NCBI GenBank assembly: GCA_003696155.1
Contig: RFFP01000017.1
Location: 104,202-168,201 of the forward strand
Direction of reading: 5' to 3'
Origin: Acidobacteriota bacterium
Lineage (GTDB): Bacteria; Aquificota; Aquificia; Aquificales; Aquificaceae
DNA length: 64,000 nucleotides
Shown: positions 16,476-26,577 of the stretch, one piece after another
How the letters are laid out: the number at the start of each line of letters is the position of its first letter
Numbering within the stretch: the stretch's first letter is position 1
Translations under genes and position numbers: made by a program
The notes under the pieces: model-generated
The model's database searches: none
Told to the model about the DNA's origin: nothing
The model's input: the letters and a program-made list of their open reading frames with translations, nothing else

Positions 16476-17163
16476 GTCCCTTATAGCCTTTTTTGTTGGC
16501 ACGGGCGTTGCCTTCTACTTTGCCAGTTATATCTTCGAGGTTCTTAAGGAGCCGGTAAAAAGGTCCTATCCGCGGGTTGAGCTTGTAACCCTCTCTCCAA
16601 CAGAGCCCCTCTTTATACTTTTGAAAATATCCGTAGTAGCCGGTTTTATACTCTCACTACCTGTTGTGCTTTACCAACTTTGGAGATTCGTCGAGCCAGC
16701 CCTCTACCCCAACGAAAAGAAACTTTTTATCCCCCTCACCCTCTTTTCCATAGCTCTTTTTCTCTTAGGGGTTTCCTTCTCCTACTTCGTGGTTCTTCCT
16801 TTGGCTCTTAAGTTTCTCTTGGGCATAGGTCTGTCCCAACTTCAGGCAACCCCCTTCTTATCTGTTAACCTGTATATATCCTTCCTTCTGAAGATGATAG
16901 TAGGCTTTGGTCTAGCCTTTGAGCTTCCAGTTATAGTTTTCTTGCTTCAAAGGTCTGGTATAGTTTCAGAAGATCAGCTTAAAAGTTTTAGAAAGTACTT
17001 CATAGTCATAGCCTTTGTTGCCGGTGCCCTTATTGCTCCTGATGTTACCACTCAGGTACTCATGGCCATACCTCTTATAGTTCTCTATGAGATATCCCTT
17101 CTTGTGGGTAAGCTGGGTAAGAAAAAATCAAAAGAGACTGCCATGGAGGTCTTGCAGGAATGA
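16405..17163 (+). CDS. tatC: Sec-independent translocase TatC
   Basis: A 252-residue polytopic protein that recognises twin-arginine signal peptides. It shows MPLTEHLRELRNRLIKS at the N-terminus, six membrane segments, the periplasmic ELVTLSPTEP, LWRFVEPALYPNEKK and FELPVIVFLLQRSGIVS. The track start lies eight residues before MPLTEHL; the ATG at 16429 is also possible, but the upstream purine-rich GAAGGAAG favours 16405. It overlaps tatA by 71 nt and the next gene by 4 nt. Confidence 0.95.
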   Translation: MTNQDLPRMPLTEHLRELRNRLIKSLIAFFVGTGVAFYFASYIFEVLKEPVKRSYPRVELVTLSPTEPLFILLKISVVAGFILSLPVVLYQLWRFVEPALYPNEKKLFIPLTLFSIALFLLGVSFSYFVVLPLALKFLLGIGLSQLQATPFLSVNLYISFLLKMIVGFGLAFELPVIVFLLQRSGIVSEDQLKSFRKYFIVIAFVAGALIAPDVTTQVLMAIPLIVLYEISLLVGKLGKKKSKETAMEVLQE

Positions 17164-18116
17164 GGGTGCTCCTAACAGGAGCAACGGGCTTCGTGGGTAG
17201 GTACATAGTAAAGGAGCTTTTAGAAAGAGGCTACCAAGTTGGAGCCACTGTAAGAAGCCTCTCAAAGGCGGAAAGGCTGTTTGGTAAAAGCCTTAGCTAT
17301 TTCCCAGTAGAGCTTGATGATAAAAGAGGTCTTCTAGAGGTGTTTAAGGAGTTTTCACCTAAGTTCCTCATACACCTTATTGGCATACTTGTTCAGGACA
17401 GAAGGAGTGGGGAGACTTTTATGAGGGTTCATTACCTTTTTTCACGTACGCTTTACGAGGTTGCAAGGGAGTGCGGTGGTATAGAAAAGGTAATTCATAT
17501 GAGTGCCCTGGGCACTCATCAAGATGCACCCTCTCTCTACCATCGCACCAAGTATATGGCGGAGCAGGAGCTAAAAAGGTCTGGACTCAAATACACCATA
17601 ATTAGACCCTCAATAATATTGGGACCTGAGCAGAGGCTTTTTTTTGATATGTGGCGCATAACAAAGCTTCTACCCATGGTAGCCCTACCAGGCTTTGGAA
17701 ACTACCTTTTCCAACCCGTGGATGTGAGAGATGTAGCCTGTGCCTTTGTAAAAGCTTTGGAGCTCCCAAAGTCGGACTTTAAGACCTACGAACTCTGTGG
17801 CGACAGTAGGGTTAGCTTCAAAAGCCTTCTAGAAGATATATTCAAAGCCTGGAACAGAAAGGTTCTTCTTCTTCCCTTCCCTAAGGTAGGCATGTACCTT
17901 TCCGGTATGCTCCTTGAAAGGCTTATACAACCACCGCCCTTTAGCTCAGACCAGATGCTCATGATGTGGAGGGATAACGTGTGCGGTCTTGATAAGGATG
18001 TGGAAAGTAGGGGAGTGCTGGAGCTCTGCGGTAGAGATGCCATAAGCTATAAAGAGTCCCTAAGATGGAGCCTTGAGGGTTTTAAGTCTCTGATAGGGGG
18101 CAAAGCCAATGCCTGA
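17160..18116 (+). CDS. NAD(P)-binding epimerase, NDUFA9-like
   Basis: A 318-residue atypical short-chain dehydrogenase/epimerase. The Rossmann glycine motif GATGFVGR is at residues 7-14, [13 protein letters not shown] and the SALG...[12 protein letters not shown] segment carry the YxxxK pair, and RPSIILGP follows. It resembles the NDUFA9-like branch, often annotated as complex I accessory or quinone-linked epimerases in bacteria. The substrate is unknown and no complex I genes lie nearby. It overlaps tatC by 4 nt and pyrD by 8 nt. Confidence 0.75.
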   Translation: MRVLLTGATGFVGRYIVKELLERGYQVGATVRSLSKAERLFGKSLSYFPVELDDKRGLLEVFKEFSPKFLIHLIGILVQDRRSGETFMRVHYLFSRTLYEVARECGGIEKVIHMSALGTHQDAPSLYHRTKYMAEQELKRSGLKYTIIRPSIILGPEQRLFFDMWRITKLLPMVALPGFGNYLFQPVDVRDVACAFVKALELPKSDFKTYELCGDSRVSFKSLLEDIFKAWNRKVLLLPFPKVGMYLSGMLLERLIQPPPFSSDQMLMMWRDNVCGLDKDVESRGVLELCGRDAISYKESLRWSLEGFKSLIGGKANA

Positions 18117-19041
18117 CCTTTCCATTAGCCTCTTTGGTGTTACTTTTAAAAACCCCGTGTGGACTGCCTCGGGCACCTTTGGCTACGGGCTGGAGGCTAT
18201 GGAGCTCTATAACGTCTCAGAGCTTGGTGCTATAGTCACAAAGGGTATATCTTTAAAACCGAGGGAGGGCAACCCACCGGAGCGTATAGCGGAAACTCCC
18301 TGTGGCATGCTAAACTCCATAGGACTGCAAAACCCAGGGGTGGAAGGCTTTCTTAAGAAGATATACCCAAACATCAAGGATATAGATACCCATATAATAG
18401 CTAATGTCTTTGGAGAGACGGAGGAGGAGTATTTAGAGGTCTGCCTTGCCTTGGAAGAGGCACAGAAGGTGGTAGCCTACGAGCTAAACGTATCTTGTCC
18501 CAACGTGAAAAAGGGCGGTATGCTTTTCGGTCATGACCCCATTGTCCTTGAGAGGCTTGTAGACAGGGTAAAGTCAAAGGTCAAAAAGCCCGTGCTTGTT
18601 AAGCTATCACCAAACGTAGGAAATGTAAGGGAATTTGCCAAGGTCTGCATAGACGCCGGAGCGGATGGGCTTGTGCTCATAAACACCCTTCTTGGTATGA
18701 AGATAGATGTAAGCTCCCAAAAGCCCGAGCTCTCAACCCTGATGGGAGGTCTTTCAGGACCAGCCATACTACCCATAGCGGTGCGTATGGTTTGGGAGGT
18801 ATTTTCTTCTTACGGACAGTCCATACCCATAGTGGGCGTGGGTGGAATATACGATACAGACTCGGCCCTTCAGCACGTGCTTGCAGGGGCATCCTGTATA
18901 CAGGTAGGAACAGTCAACTTCTTTGACCCTTATGCACCCCTAAAGATACGGAAGGGCCTTGAAGAACACCTAAGGGAAAGGGGCATAGAGGACTTTAAGG
19001 AGCTAGTTGGGAGGGCTCATAGGATGGTGGTGAAGTCTTAA
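18109..19041 (+). CDS. pyrD: Dihydroorotate dehydrogenase, class 1B catalytic subunit
   Basis: A 310-residue FMN enzyme of pyrimidine synthesis oxidising dihydroorotate to orotate. Seen are [13 protein letters not shown] at the N-terminus, [22 protein letters not shown] with the catalytic-loop cysteine, [16 protein letters not shown] and the phosphate-binding GVGGI and GASCIQVGT. The cysteine base marks class 1. Class 1B normally pairs with the PyrK electron-transfer subunit, which is not adjacent. Its last 47 bases overlap the convergent polysaccharide gene. Confidence 0.94.
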   Translation: MPDLSISLFGVTFKNPVWTASGTFGYGLEAMELYNVSELGAIVTKGISLKPREGNPPERIAETPCGMLNSIGLQNPGVEGFLKKIYPNIKDIDTHIIANVFGETEEEYLEVCLALEEAQKVVAYELNVSCPNVKKGGMLFGHDPIVLERLVDRVKSKVKKPVLVKLSPNVGNVREFAKVCIDAGADGLVLINTLLGMKIDVSSQKPELSTLMGGLSGPAILPIAVRMVWEVFSSYGQSIPIVGVGGIYDTDSALQHVLAGASCIQVGTVNFFDPYAPLKIRKGLEEHLRERGIEDFKELVGRAHRMVVKS

Positions 19042-20146
19042 GCCTTTCAACTACCCCAAAGAGTATAAGATAGAGGGGTAACATTGCATCCCAAAAGAAG
19101 GTGAAAAGCGCACCAACAAGATGAGCACCCAACATGAGCATTAAAGGCATAAGTAGATAATCCCTGTTTTCTGAAAACTTAAAGCGGAGAAGAAATCTAA
19201 AGTAGGATAGGCATATCCAAGCTATGGCGAGCACACCCATTAGACCCTTTTCTATAAACTCGGATAGGAGTATGAAAGACTCATAGATGCCACCCACAGG
19301 ACTTTTGGGCTCCAAATAAAAGCCCGAGTTTGTTCCATGGCCTATGAGTAGAGGGAGCCAGTTTCCTTCTTTTATGTCTTTTTTAATCACCTGTATACCG
19401 GCCTCTGCTATCTGCCATCTCAGGCTTGATATGGTGTTCATAGTTTCCCTATCGAGGGTCCTCTGGTCAAGCACTACCTCTTTTACAGCCTTGTACCTTG
19501 GGTCTATCTGTAGAAAAACTGCCACACCGATGACTGTAATCAGTGTCAAAGAAAACAGGGTCAAGACCGTATAAGCCCTTGGCAACCTACCCCTAAAGAT
19601 AAAAAGAAAGGCAAAAAAGGAAAATAGGAGTCCCAGTATGGCTGACCTTCTCATGCTGAGAAAGACGGTAGCGGAGAAGATGAGGAAGGGCAGAAGGTAA
19701 AGAAGATGTCTTTTGTATAGCGTCAAAGAGAGTGCAGAGAGGGCAAAAAGGGTATAGAAGGCTCCCACCTCAAACCAGCCACCCCATAACATCCTGACCT
19801 GCCCAGTTTGGTAAAAGTTATAAAGGACCACAGGTAAAAAAGCTGTTCCCAAAAGTGTAAGGAAGAGGTTATACCTGTATAGGTCTTTTTCTCCCAACTT
19901 TATGGTAGCTCCCAGGGGGTAAACCAAGAGAAAAAGACTTCGCTCTATAGCCTTTCCAATTTGAGATGGTGTATATAGTAAGGTTGAAACTGTGGTAGTA
20001 AAAAAGTGCAGTATGAGGGGTAATACCATCTTGCCTTTAAGGATTGCCCTGTGATACAGAATAAAGGGAATTAGTAAAACCACTGCAGCCTCAAAGAGGC
20101 TTATGGATGAGACCGCAAGGAGAGTAAGCGCTATAAGCATTTTCAT
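18995..20146 (-). CDS. O-antigen ligase/polymerase-like membrane protein
   Basis: A 383-residue protein with about ten hydrophobic segments and one large loop near residues 215-300 containing [17 protein letters not shown] and [10 protein letters not shown]. That loop with an RW...GHG pattern is typical of the WaaL/Wzy O-antigen ligase superfamily, which transfers polymer to lipid A core or polymerises repeat units at the periplasmic face. It clusters with two glycosyltransferases, supporting an LPS role. It overlaps bioW by 4 nt and the convergent pyrD by 47 nt. Confidence 0.75.
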   Translation of the reverse strand: MKMLIALTLLAVSSISLFEAAVVLLIPFILYHRAILKGKMVLPLILHFFTTTVSTLLYTPSQIGKAIERSLFLLVYPLGATIKLGEKDLYRYNLFLTLLGTAFLPVVLYNFYQTGQVRMLWGGWFEVGAFYTLFALSALSLTLYKRHLLYLLPFLIFSATVFLSMRRSAILGLLFSFFAFLFIFRGRLPRAYTVLTLFSLTLITVIGVAVFLQIDPRYKAVKEVVLDQRTLDRETMNTISSLRWQIAEAGIQVIKKDIKEGNWLPLLIGHGTNSGFYLEPKSPVGGIYESFILLSEFIEKGLMGVLAIAWICLSYFRFLLRFKFSENRDYLLMPLMLMLGAHLVGALFTFFWDAMLPLYLILFGVVERLKTSPPSYEPSQLAP

Positions 20147-20874
20147 AGCTCCTCTATCAGTACTGCCCTCTTCTCAAGACAGTGTATGACCTTTGAAGCC
20201 TCCTTTTTCCTCACAAAATAAACCCTACCGCCTAAGGCTACTCCAAACTCCTTCATAGGTTTGATCCTTACGTAGCCTATACTCTTACCTGCCACATAGC
20301 CAGTTATATAATCTGGGTCATCGCTCCAACATAACTCCGCTATTACACCGCAATAGAGGTTTTTAGTGGCTAAGGCCAAGGCATCCAAAAGCCTCTCTCT
20401 ATATTCCTTCTTTATACCCCTCTTCATTAGCAAACTCTTTATATGCTTTCTATCCTCCCAGTCAAACCTTATCGTCCTTATCCCCTTCTCCTGGTTGGGC
20501 TCAAGCCTCTCACCCGTACTTATATCCATAAGCACAGCACCCCTCATATTGCCACCCTTCGGGCTGGGCCCTCTCCTTAAGAGCTCTAAAGCCTTATATG
20601 CCAAGCCTTCAGGCACCCCTTCCTCCATAAGTTTCTTTACCGCAAAGCTGTGGGCTTCCTCTACGGTTTTGAAGTCAAAACTGTATATGGGTAGGGCTTT
20701 TTCTATTCTTTCTAACTCTTGAAGCTCTTCTATAGTTAGCACTATCGTATCATATTGCTTTGGCCTTTTTAGAAGTTCCTTTACTGTTTTCTCAAGGTCT
20801 TGCTTTAACACTATCCTTTCCGCACCGGAGACGTGCTTCCCCTGAAGCTCAGCCCTCATACGTACGCTAATCAT
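20143..20874 (-). CDS. bioW: 6-carboxyhexanoate--CoA ligase (pimeloyl-CoA synthetase)
   Basis: A 243-residue enzyme that activates pimelate to pimeloyl-CoA for biotin synthesis. The start ISVRMRAE, HVSGAERIV, the ribose/adenylate region GAVLMDISTGERLEPNQEKGIR and the late GYVAGKSIGYVRIKP match BioW, a small adenylate-forming enzyme with its own fold, known from Aquifex aeolicus. It sits oddly between polysaccharide genes, with 4- and 8-nt overlaps. No other bio genes are beside it, though bioC- and bioH-like genes occur 36 kb away. Confidence 0.92.
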   Translation of the reverse strand: MISVRMRAELQGKHVSGAERIVLKQDLEKTVKELLKRPKQYDTIVLTIEELQELERIEKALPIYSFDFKTVEEAHSFAVKKLMEEGVPEGLAYKALELLRRGPSPKGGNMRGAVLMDISTGERLEPNQEKGIRTIRFDWEDRKHIKSLLMKRGIKKEYRERLLDALALATKNLYCGVIAELCWSDDPDYITGYVAGKSIGYVRIKPMKEFGVALGGRVYFVRKKEASKVIHCLEKRAVLIEEL

Positions 20875-21736
20875 AGACCCTCCAAAACCTAAAGCCTCTC
20901 TTAAGAATCGTAAGTAGATTTCTGAAAGACAAAAGCAGGCGTGGCTCTCTCTTTAAAGCCTCTGCAACCAAGCCCCAGCCCTTCCCTAGGTCCCCGAACC
21001 TTAGGCATACATCTCCTACGTGAAAAAGAAAATAGGGCAGATACTTCTCTTCTATTCTATCCCTGTAGTCTTGGTATACTTTGATGGTGCCCCGGTAGAG
21101 CCTTGAACTTTTGCTGGTCCTTGACACATGTTCCCTTATATAAACCGTGTTATGGTCAAGGACTTTTATCTTATAACCCATTAAGATGGCCCTTAGAAAA
21201 ACCTCCCAATCCTCCCTTAGCATGTACTCATCCTTATAAGGCAGAAAGTAATCCCTTTTAAAGGCGGTGGCGGAAGGATAGCCCAAGAGCCCAGAGAAGG
21301 CTATAAGGAAAGGGTTCTTAGGTATGCTCTTTTTAGATACCCTTTTAATCCTACCTTTGCTGTCTATTGTGGTACGTGGAAAGGTGTAAACCATGTATGA
21401 GTCTCCCCAGTTTTCCATAGTCCTTTCCACGTGCTCTCTTGCCCAGAGGTCATCGTGGTCAAGAAAGAAAACATAATCACCCCTTGAAAGCTCAAAGCCC
21501 CTATTCCTTGAGTAGCATCTTTCCATGTTCTTATGGTTCCTGTGGTACTTTATCAAGCTTCCAAAGTGCTCCTTAAGGAGCTCTGGCGTGCGATCTTCAG
21601 AGCAGTCATCCACCACAACTATCTCATCCACCTTAAGGCTTTGGTTTAAGACAGACTCTACCGCTTGAACTACATACTCCTCACCGTTATATACAGGTAT
21701 TACAACGCTTATCATCCTTGGCAAGTTCCAATTCAA
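20867..21736 (-). CDS. Family 2 glycosyltransferase
   Basis: A 289-residue GT2 enzyme. The nucleotide-sugar fold begins ISVVIPVYNGEEYVVQAVESV, with VDDCSEDRT and the DxD-type metal motif in FLDHDDLW. LREDWEVFLRAI is in the acceptor region, with the ED pair supplying the likely catalytic base. The C-terminal third has a helical tail without membrane anchors. GT2 enzymes add sugars during LPS or polysaccharide assembly at the inner face of the membrane. It overlaps the upstream glycosyltransferase by 50 nt, an unusually deep overlap, and bioW by 8 nt. Confidence 0.85.
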   Translation of the reverse strand: MNWNLPRMISVVIPVYNGEEYVVQAVESVLNQSLKVDEIVVVDDCSEDRTPELLKEHFGSLIKYHRNHKNMERCYSRNRGFELSRGDYVFFLDHDDLWAREHVERTMENWGDSYMVYTFPRTTIDSKGRIKRVSKKSIPKNPFLIAFSGLLGYPSATAFKRDYFLPYKDEYMLREDWEVFLRAILMGYKIKVLDHNTVYIREHVSRTSKSSRLYRGTIKVYQDYRDRIEEKYLPYFLFHVGDVCLRFGDLGKGWGLVAEALKREPRLLLSFRNLLTILKRGFRFWRVYD

Positions 21737-22451
21737 GTAAGAACTTGTACTTTAAAAAGGTGTATATGAAGGCTGAGACTGCCACAAGGAAGCCCCTGAC
21801 GCCGTCCAAAAAACCAAGCTGTACAAAATAGACTTTAAAGAAGCTCCAGAGGGGATTAAAAACTAGTTTGTAAAGCCTGAACTTTTCTCCTCCTTTATGC
21901 TTTAAACTTGCCATCTTGTGAGCGTACATTAGTGTCTTTTCGTATTGGTCCATAAGGTTCCTGTAGGAGTAGTGATAGAGGTCACCCTTGATTTTTCCTA
22001 CAGGGCCTTCAAAGATCGCTCGCTCGTGGATCTCCCCTTCAAACCTCACCCTACCCCTTTCAAAGAGCCTCACTCTCCACTCTGGATACCAGGCATATTT
22101 TAGAAACCTTCCGAGGTAATAGGTTCTCCTTGAGACCATATAGACCTTGTGTTTTGGTGCTTTGATTGTATGTCTTATACTTTCTGCCAACTCGTGGGAG
22201 ACCTCCTCATCCGCATCCAATACAAGTACCCAATCCCCCGAGCAGAGACCTATCCCATAGTTTAGCTGGTTTGGATATCCCTCCCACTCTTTAAAAAACA
22301 CCTTAGCACCAAGACTTTTGGCAATCTCTACCGTTCTATCGGTTGAGCCTGAGTCTACCACCACTATCTCATTAGCAAGGCCTTTTACGCTCCTTATTGC
22401 CCTCCCAATGCTTTCCTCTTCGTTCTTAGCACGTATAAGTACGGAGAGCAT
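21687..22451 (-). CDS. LPS core glycosyltransferase, WaaE-like
   Basis: A 254-residue GT2 protein. It starts LSVLIRAKNEEESIGRAI and has VVDSGSTDRTVEIAKSLGAKV, EWEGYPNQLNYG and VLDADEEV, the typical series of WaaE/KdtX-type core glucosyltransferases. A hydrophobic stretch near residues 205-240 suggests membrane association. It is the first gene of the minus-strand LPS/bioW group and is separated from the divergent infB by 22 bases. It has no visible Shine-Dalgarno. The specific sugar is not determinable. Confidence 0.85.
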   Translation of the reverse strand: MLSVLIRAKNEEESIGRAIRSVKGLANEIVVVDSGSTDRTVEIAKSLGAKVFFKEWEGYPNQLNYGIGLCSGDWVLVLDADEEVSHELAESIRHTIKAPKHKVYMVSRRTYYLGRFLKYAWYPEWRVRLFERGRVRFEGEIHERAIFEGPVGKIKGDLYHYSYRNLMDQYEKTLMYAHKMASLKHKGGEKFRLYKLVFNPLWSFFKVYFVQLGFLDGVRGFLVAVSAFIYTFLKYKFLLELELAKDDKRCNTCI

Positions 22452-22458
22452 TTCAGGC

Positions 22459-22470
22459 TTATAATTATAA
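22459..22470. promoter_or_regulatory. Palindromic shared -10 element between infB and the LPS operon
   Basis: TTATAATTATAA is a perfect palindrome, so it offers TATAAT on both strands inside a 22-base divergent gap. On plus, TATAAT ends eight bases before the infB ATG; on minus it ends twelve bases before the glycosyltransferase ATG. No -35 hexamers stand out and neither gene has a Shine-Dalgarno. Confidence 0.55.
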
Positions 22471-22473
22471 ACT

Positions 22474-24789
22474 ATGAGAAAATTGAAAGTTCAGGATGTG
22501 GCCAAAGAATTGGGAGTGCCAGTAAAGAAGGTAAGGGACGTATTAAAGGAATGGGGAATAGAAAAGGGGAATTTTGCCATTCTTGATGAAGAAGAGCTCC
22601 AGATAATATACGACCATCTTAGGACAACCACACAGCCCGAAGAACATGAAGAAGTTCAGACTCTAACCCAAGAAAGTCCAAGGGCGGAGTTGAAAACCGA
22701 GGAGAAGGCCATACCTCAAAGAGAGGAAAAAAAGCATAAAGAAGAAAAACTGAAGGAAAAGAAGCCTCATGAACGCGTGGAGAAGACAAAACAGACAGAG
22801 CAACCTTACAAACCCAAGAGGGAAGAGAAGGAAAAGCCTAGAAGGGTAGAGGAAAGAAGACCCTTTGTACCTCCAAGAATACCCGCACCACCACCTGCAC
22901 CCCCACCCAGGGAGCAGAAGATAGAGGAAAAAAAGGAGGCTCCCAAACCAAAGAGTAAACTAACAAAAGAAGAGGAGCAAATACTTAAAAAACTTGAACA
23001 GCAGATAAAGAAGGAAAAAAGGGAAGAGAAGGAAGAAGAGGTAAAGATTGTCCAAATACCCCAGGTGATAACCGTTAGAGAGCTTGCGGATATGCTAAGG
23101 GTGCCACCTAACCAGATAATGGCGGACCTTCTCAAAAGGGGTATGCTGGCAACCATAAACCAGACGGTTCCACCACAGATGGCAGTAGAGATAGCAGAAT
23201 CCCTCGGATTTCTTGCGGAAATAAAGCCCCAAGAGGAGATAAAGGAAGAGGAGGAAGTGGTAGAGGAAGGGGAGAGGCTAGAACTTAGACCCCCTGTAGT
23301 CGTGGTTATGGGGCACGTAGACCATGGGAAAACAACCCTACTGGATACGATAAGAAAGACTAAGGTTGCAGAGAGGGAGAAAGGTGGTATAACCCAGCAT
23401 ATAGGAGCGTCCGTTGTGGAGATGCCCGATGGAAGGAGGATAACCTTCTTGGACACACCCGGTCACGAAGCCTTTACTTCCTTAAGGGCAAGAGGTGCTC
23501 AGGTTACAGATATAGCGGTGCTTGTTGTTGCTGCAGACGATGGTGTAATGCCTCAAACCGTTGAAGCTATAAATCACGCTAAGGCTTTCAATGTACCCAT
23601 AATAGTAGCGGTCAACAAGATAGACAAACCCGGTGCAGACCCTCAGAAGGTGAGGAGAGAGCTCTCAGAGCTCGGTCTGATACCGGAAGAGTGGGGGGGT
23701 GATACTATATTTGTGGACGTGTCTGCGAAGACGGGCCAGAATGTGGAGAGTTTACTTGAATACATACTTCTGCTTTCAGAAATGCTTGAACTTAAGGCAA
23801 ATCCTCACAAAAGTGCAAAGGGTACCATTGTGGAATCCAAGCTGGACAAGCAGAGAGGACCCGTTGCTACTGTTCTTGTCCAGGAGGGCACTTTGAAGTT
23901 GGGAGATATCTTTGTGGCTGGCACCACCTATGGACGTGTAAGGGCCATGTTTGATGATAGGGGTAGGAGGTTAAAATCTGCGGGACCTTCCATACCCGTG
24001 GAGGTTTTGGGTTTTGAAGAGCTCCCCATGGCAGGTGACCAGTTCAAAGTTGTAGAGGACGAGAGGAAGGCTAGGGAGATGGCTCAGCTGAGGAAGATGA
24101 GAAAGGAGCAGATGGAAAAGGTTTCAAAGGGTATGGTTCTTGAGGAAGTGTTCAAAAAGATACAAGAGGGAGAAATAAAGGAGCTAAAGCTCATAGTAAA
24201 GACGGACACAGTAGGCTCCTTAGAAGCTCTGAAGAAATCGCTGGGAGAACTATCTACGCCTGAAGTTTCCATAAAGATAATCCATGGGGACGTAGGTGGT
24301 ATAACGGAAAACGATGTCATGCTTGCAAAGGCAAGCAATGCTATTATAATAGGCTTCAACACAAGGCCGGACATAAAGGCGAGGGAAATCGCAGAAAGGG
24401 AGAAGGTAGATATAAAACTTTACAGCATCATATATGAGGTGGTCGACGATGTGAAAAAAGCCCTTAGGGGTATGTTAAAGCCTGTGGAAAAAGAGGTGGT
24501 TCATGGCTCTGCAGAGGTCAGGGCTACCTTTAAGATAAAGGGTGCTGGAACGGTAGCAGGATGTTACGTGCTTGAGGGTAAGATTCTGAGGAACGCAAAG
24601 GCAAGGCTTATAAGAAACGGTGTGGTTATATTCGATGGAAGGATTGAAGGTCTTAAGAGGTATAAAGAGGATGTGCAGGAGGTTGCCAAGGGCTTTGAGT
24701 GCGGTATAAAACTGAAGGATTACAACGACGTAAAGGTGGGTGATGTTATAGAATGCTACGAAATAAAATTGGAAGCACCACAAGCATAG
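22474..24789 (+). CDS. infB: Translation initiation factor IF-2
   Basis: A 771-residue GTPase that brings initiator tRNA to the 30S subunit. It has an N-terminal IF2N helical domain ([15 protein letters not shown]), a long Lys/Glu linker with a proline run near residue 140, a second IF2N-like segment before residue 250, then the G domain with [22 protein letters not shown] and SAK, followed by domains II-IV. The charged linker is of the kind seen in thermophiles. It lacks a visible Shine-Dalgarno and overlaps queE by 37 nt. Confidence 0.97.
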   Translation: MRKLKVQDVAKELGVPVKKVRDVLKEWGIEKGNFAILDEEELQIIYDHLRTTTQPEEHEEVQTLTQESPRAELKTEEKAIPQREEKKHKEEKLKEKKPHERVEKTKQTEQPYKPKREEKEKPRRVEERRPFVPPRIPAPPPAPPPREQKIEEKKEAPKPKSKLTKEEEQILKKLEQQIKKEKREEKEEEVKIVQIPQVITVRELADMLRVPPNQIMADLLKRGMLATINQTVPPQMAVEIAESLGFLAEIKPQEEIKEEEEVVEEGERLELRPPVVVVMGHVDHGKTTLLDTIRKTKVAEREKGGITQHIGASVVEMPDGRRITFLDTPGHEAFTSLRARGAQVTDIAVLVVAADDGVMPQTVEAINHAKAFNVPIIVAVNKIDKPGADPQKVRRELSELGLIPEEWGGDTIFVDVSAKTGQNVESLLEYILLLSEMLELKANPHKSAKGTIVESKLDKQRGPVATVLVQEGTLKLGDIFVAGTTYGRVRAMFDDRGRRLKSAGPSIPVEVLGFEELPMAGDQFKVVEDERKAREMAQLRKMRKEQMEKVSKGMVLEEVFKKIQEGEIKELKLIVKTDTVGSLEALKKSLGELSTPEVSIKIIHGDVGGITENDVMLAKASNAIIIGFNTRPDIKAREIAEREKVDIKLYSIIYEVVDDVKKALRGMLKPVEKEVVHGSAEVRATFKIKGAGTVAGCYVLEGKILRNAKARLIRNGVVIFDGRIEGLKRYKEDVQEVAKGFECGIKLKDYNDVKVGDVIECYEIKLEAPQA

Positions 24790-25412
24790 CGGTAAACGAG
24801 ATATATCCCACCATACAGGGAGAAGGTTTACTCTTGGGAAAGCCAAGCCTTTTTATAAGGCTGCAGGGTTGTAACCTGAGATGCCCATGGTGCGACCAAC
24901 CATCAGCCTTGGCCTTTAAGGAAGGTAATTTAGACCTTGAGGAGCTCCTCCAGAAGGTAAAAGAGTACCCACACCGGCATGTGGTGATAACAGGAGGTGA
25001 ACCCTTCCTGCAGGATGGTCTCTCTATTTTGGTTAAGAACCTTCTTGAACTTGAAAGGTCTGTCCAGATAGAAACTAACGGCACCCTTTGGCAGCGGGAG
25101 ATGGAAGAGATTGTAGATAAACCACTTCACATAACATGCTCTCCCAAGGGTGAAGTGGATTGGTATGTACATCCTAAGATACTTCAGTACGCATCTGAGC
25201 TTAAGTTTGTTGTAGACCAACATCTTACCTTTGACGTCATCCTAAGAGAAAACTTTAGAAAACTCCTAGAGGAGGATAGGGTAGTATTACAGCCTGAGGG
25301 TAATAAGGCGTTCTTCTTAAAAAAATCCCTCCAAATGCAGGAAAGGCTACTAGGACTTGGCTATCAGGTTAGGGTAATACCTCAGATGCATAAACTCCTT
25401 GGGTTAAAGTGA
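24753..25412 (+). CDS. queE: 7-carboxy-7-deazaguanine synthase
   Basis: A 219-residue radical SAM enzyme that contracts the ring of carboxytetrahydropterin in queuosine synthesis. The start [10 protein letters not shown] and the cluster motif CNLRCPWC (CX3CX2C) are diagnostic, with GGEP and a VQIETNGT strand after it. The length fits. The ATG at 24753 lies inside infB, 37 nt before its stop, giving an extended N-terminus of about 14 residues; no later start is convincing. It overlaps the convergent amidase by 44 nt. Confidence 0.92.
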   Translation: MLRNKIGSTTSIAVNEIYPTIQGEGLLLGKPSLFIRLQGCNLRCPWCDQPSALAFKEGNLDLEELLQKVKEYPHRHVVITGGEPFLQDGLSILVKNLLELERSVQIETNGTLWQREMEEIVDKPLHITCSPKGEVDWYVHPKILQYASELKFVVDQHLTFDVILRENFRKLLEEDRVVLQPEGNKAFFLKKSLQMQERLLGLGYQVRVIPQMHKLLGLK

Positions 25413-26577
25413 CTTTTCGCATTTCTGGGAAGAAGTACTGAACTATGGATTCGTAAAGAGCTTTTGCAAACCTGTCCTGAAAATCCGCATTTGACATAAG
25501 TAAGGCTTCCTTCGGATTGGTTATAAAACCCGTCTCTATAAGAAGGGATGGTATGCCCGGGGTCTTGAGCACCGCAAAGCCAGCCCTTTGAATACCCTTG
25601 AATTCCACATCCCTTCCCAACTTACCTGAAAGAATACTTGCCACCTTTTTACCAAAGGACAGGCTTTCGTATAGGGTCACGTCCATGGCAAGGTCTGCAA
25701 GGACGATACGGGCACTGTTTGGTATATCTGAGGTCCCAAGCACGAGCTTGGCATAGCTGTCGCTATCTATAATATGTTGTTTTTTCCTGTTTGCAGACTC
25801 AGAAGATATGGCAAAAACCATAGTACCACTTGCGTGAGAAGATATGCCACGGGGTGAGGCGTTAGCATGTATGCTTATAAACAGGTCCGCTCTATTTTTT
25901 AGGGCCATGTTAGCCCTCTGATTAAGAGGGACAAACACATCTTCCCTTCTTGTCATTATGACCCTAAACCTTCCGTCCTTTTCTAAGTACTCTGCAAGCC
26001 TCTGTGCTATTGCCAAGTTTATATCCTTCTCCCTTACACCCATGAAACCTATGGCTCCGGGGTCGTGTCCACCGTGCCCCGCATCTACTACCACAGTTCT
26101 TCTTTGAGTTAAAACTGTCTTACCCATAACCTCGTTTATCAACTTACCCCCTTCCTCCACGTGCATACCCCTTAGAAGTTTTATAAAGCTTGGGTCAACT
26201 ATGGCTAGGAGGTCCTCATCCTCTTCCCTTCTTTTTTTACCCTCTCCTCTGTAGATGTCTATAACTATCCTAAAGGGTTCCTGCAGTGAGAAGGCTTTGA
26301 CATACTCAAAGTCTCCTTCCAAGACCACCCTTGTGACCCATGGGTGTTTTCCAACTCTACCCTTTACTGCCGTGGGCAGGCTCACATCTACTCGCGCTGT
26401 AATGTCTACAACTATCCGCTTTGGATTTTCCAAGGTGAAAACCTTATAGTCATGCTTCTCTTCAAACTGGAAGACTATACGCTCCTTGTCTGGGTACTTA
26501 CCAAACCTTACGGCTACCGTTTGGGAGAAGGCAAAGCCTATCAGAAGGCTAAAAATTACCAAAATCTTCGGGAACAT
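25369..26577 (-). CDS. N-acetylmuramoyl-L-alanine amidase with AMIN domain
   Basis: A zinc amidase (about 402 residues) that cuts peptide stems from murein. I prefer the ATG at 26577, which begins a signal peptide (MFPKILVIFSLLIGFAFSQ), over the track start 63 bases upstream. An AMIN domain (about 20-115) targets the septum or envelope, and the Amidase_3 domain has VDAGHGGHDPGA, the HANA histidine motif and an IETGFITN glutamate. This is the AmiC-type arrangement. The start overlaps the HerA-like gene by 29 nt and the 3' end overlaps queE by 44 nt. Confidence 0.92.
   Translation of the reverse strand: MFPKILVIFSLLIGFAFSQTVAVRFGKYPDKERIVFQFEEKHDYKVFTLENPKRIVVDITARVDVSLPTAVKGRVGKHPWVTRVVLEGDFEYVKAFSLQEPFRIVIDIYRGEGKKRREEDEDLLAIVDPSFIKLLRGMHVEEGGKLINEVMGKTVLTQRRTVVVDAGHGGHDPGAIGFMGVREKDINLAIAQRLAEYLEKDGRFRVIMTRREDVFVPLNQRANMALKNRADLFISIHANASPRGISSHASGTMVFAISSESANRKKQHIIDSDSYAKLVLGTSDIPNSARIVLADLAMDVTLYESLSFGKKVASILSGKLGRDVEFKGIQRAGFAVLKTPGIPSLLIETGFITNPKEALLMSNADFQDRFAKALYESIVQYFFPEMRKVTLTQGVYASEVLP

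Noticed and set aside
22806-23456. 216-residue minus ORF opposite infB
   Set aside because: Runs of serine and phenylalanine mirror the Lys/Glu-rich linker of IF-2, so it is not a gene.
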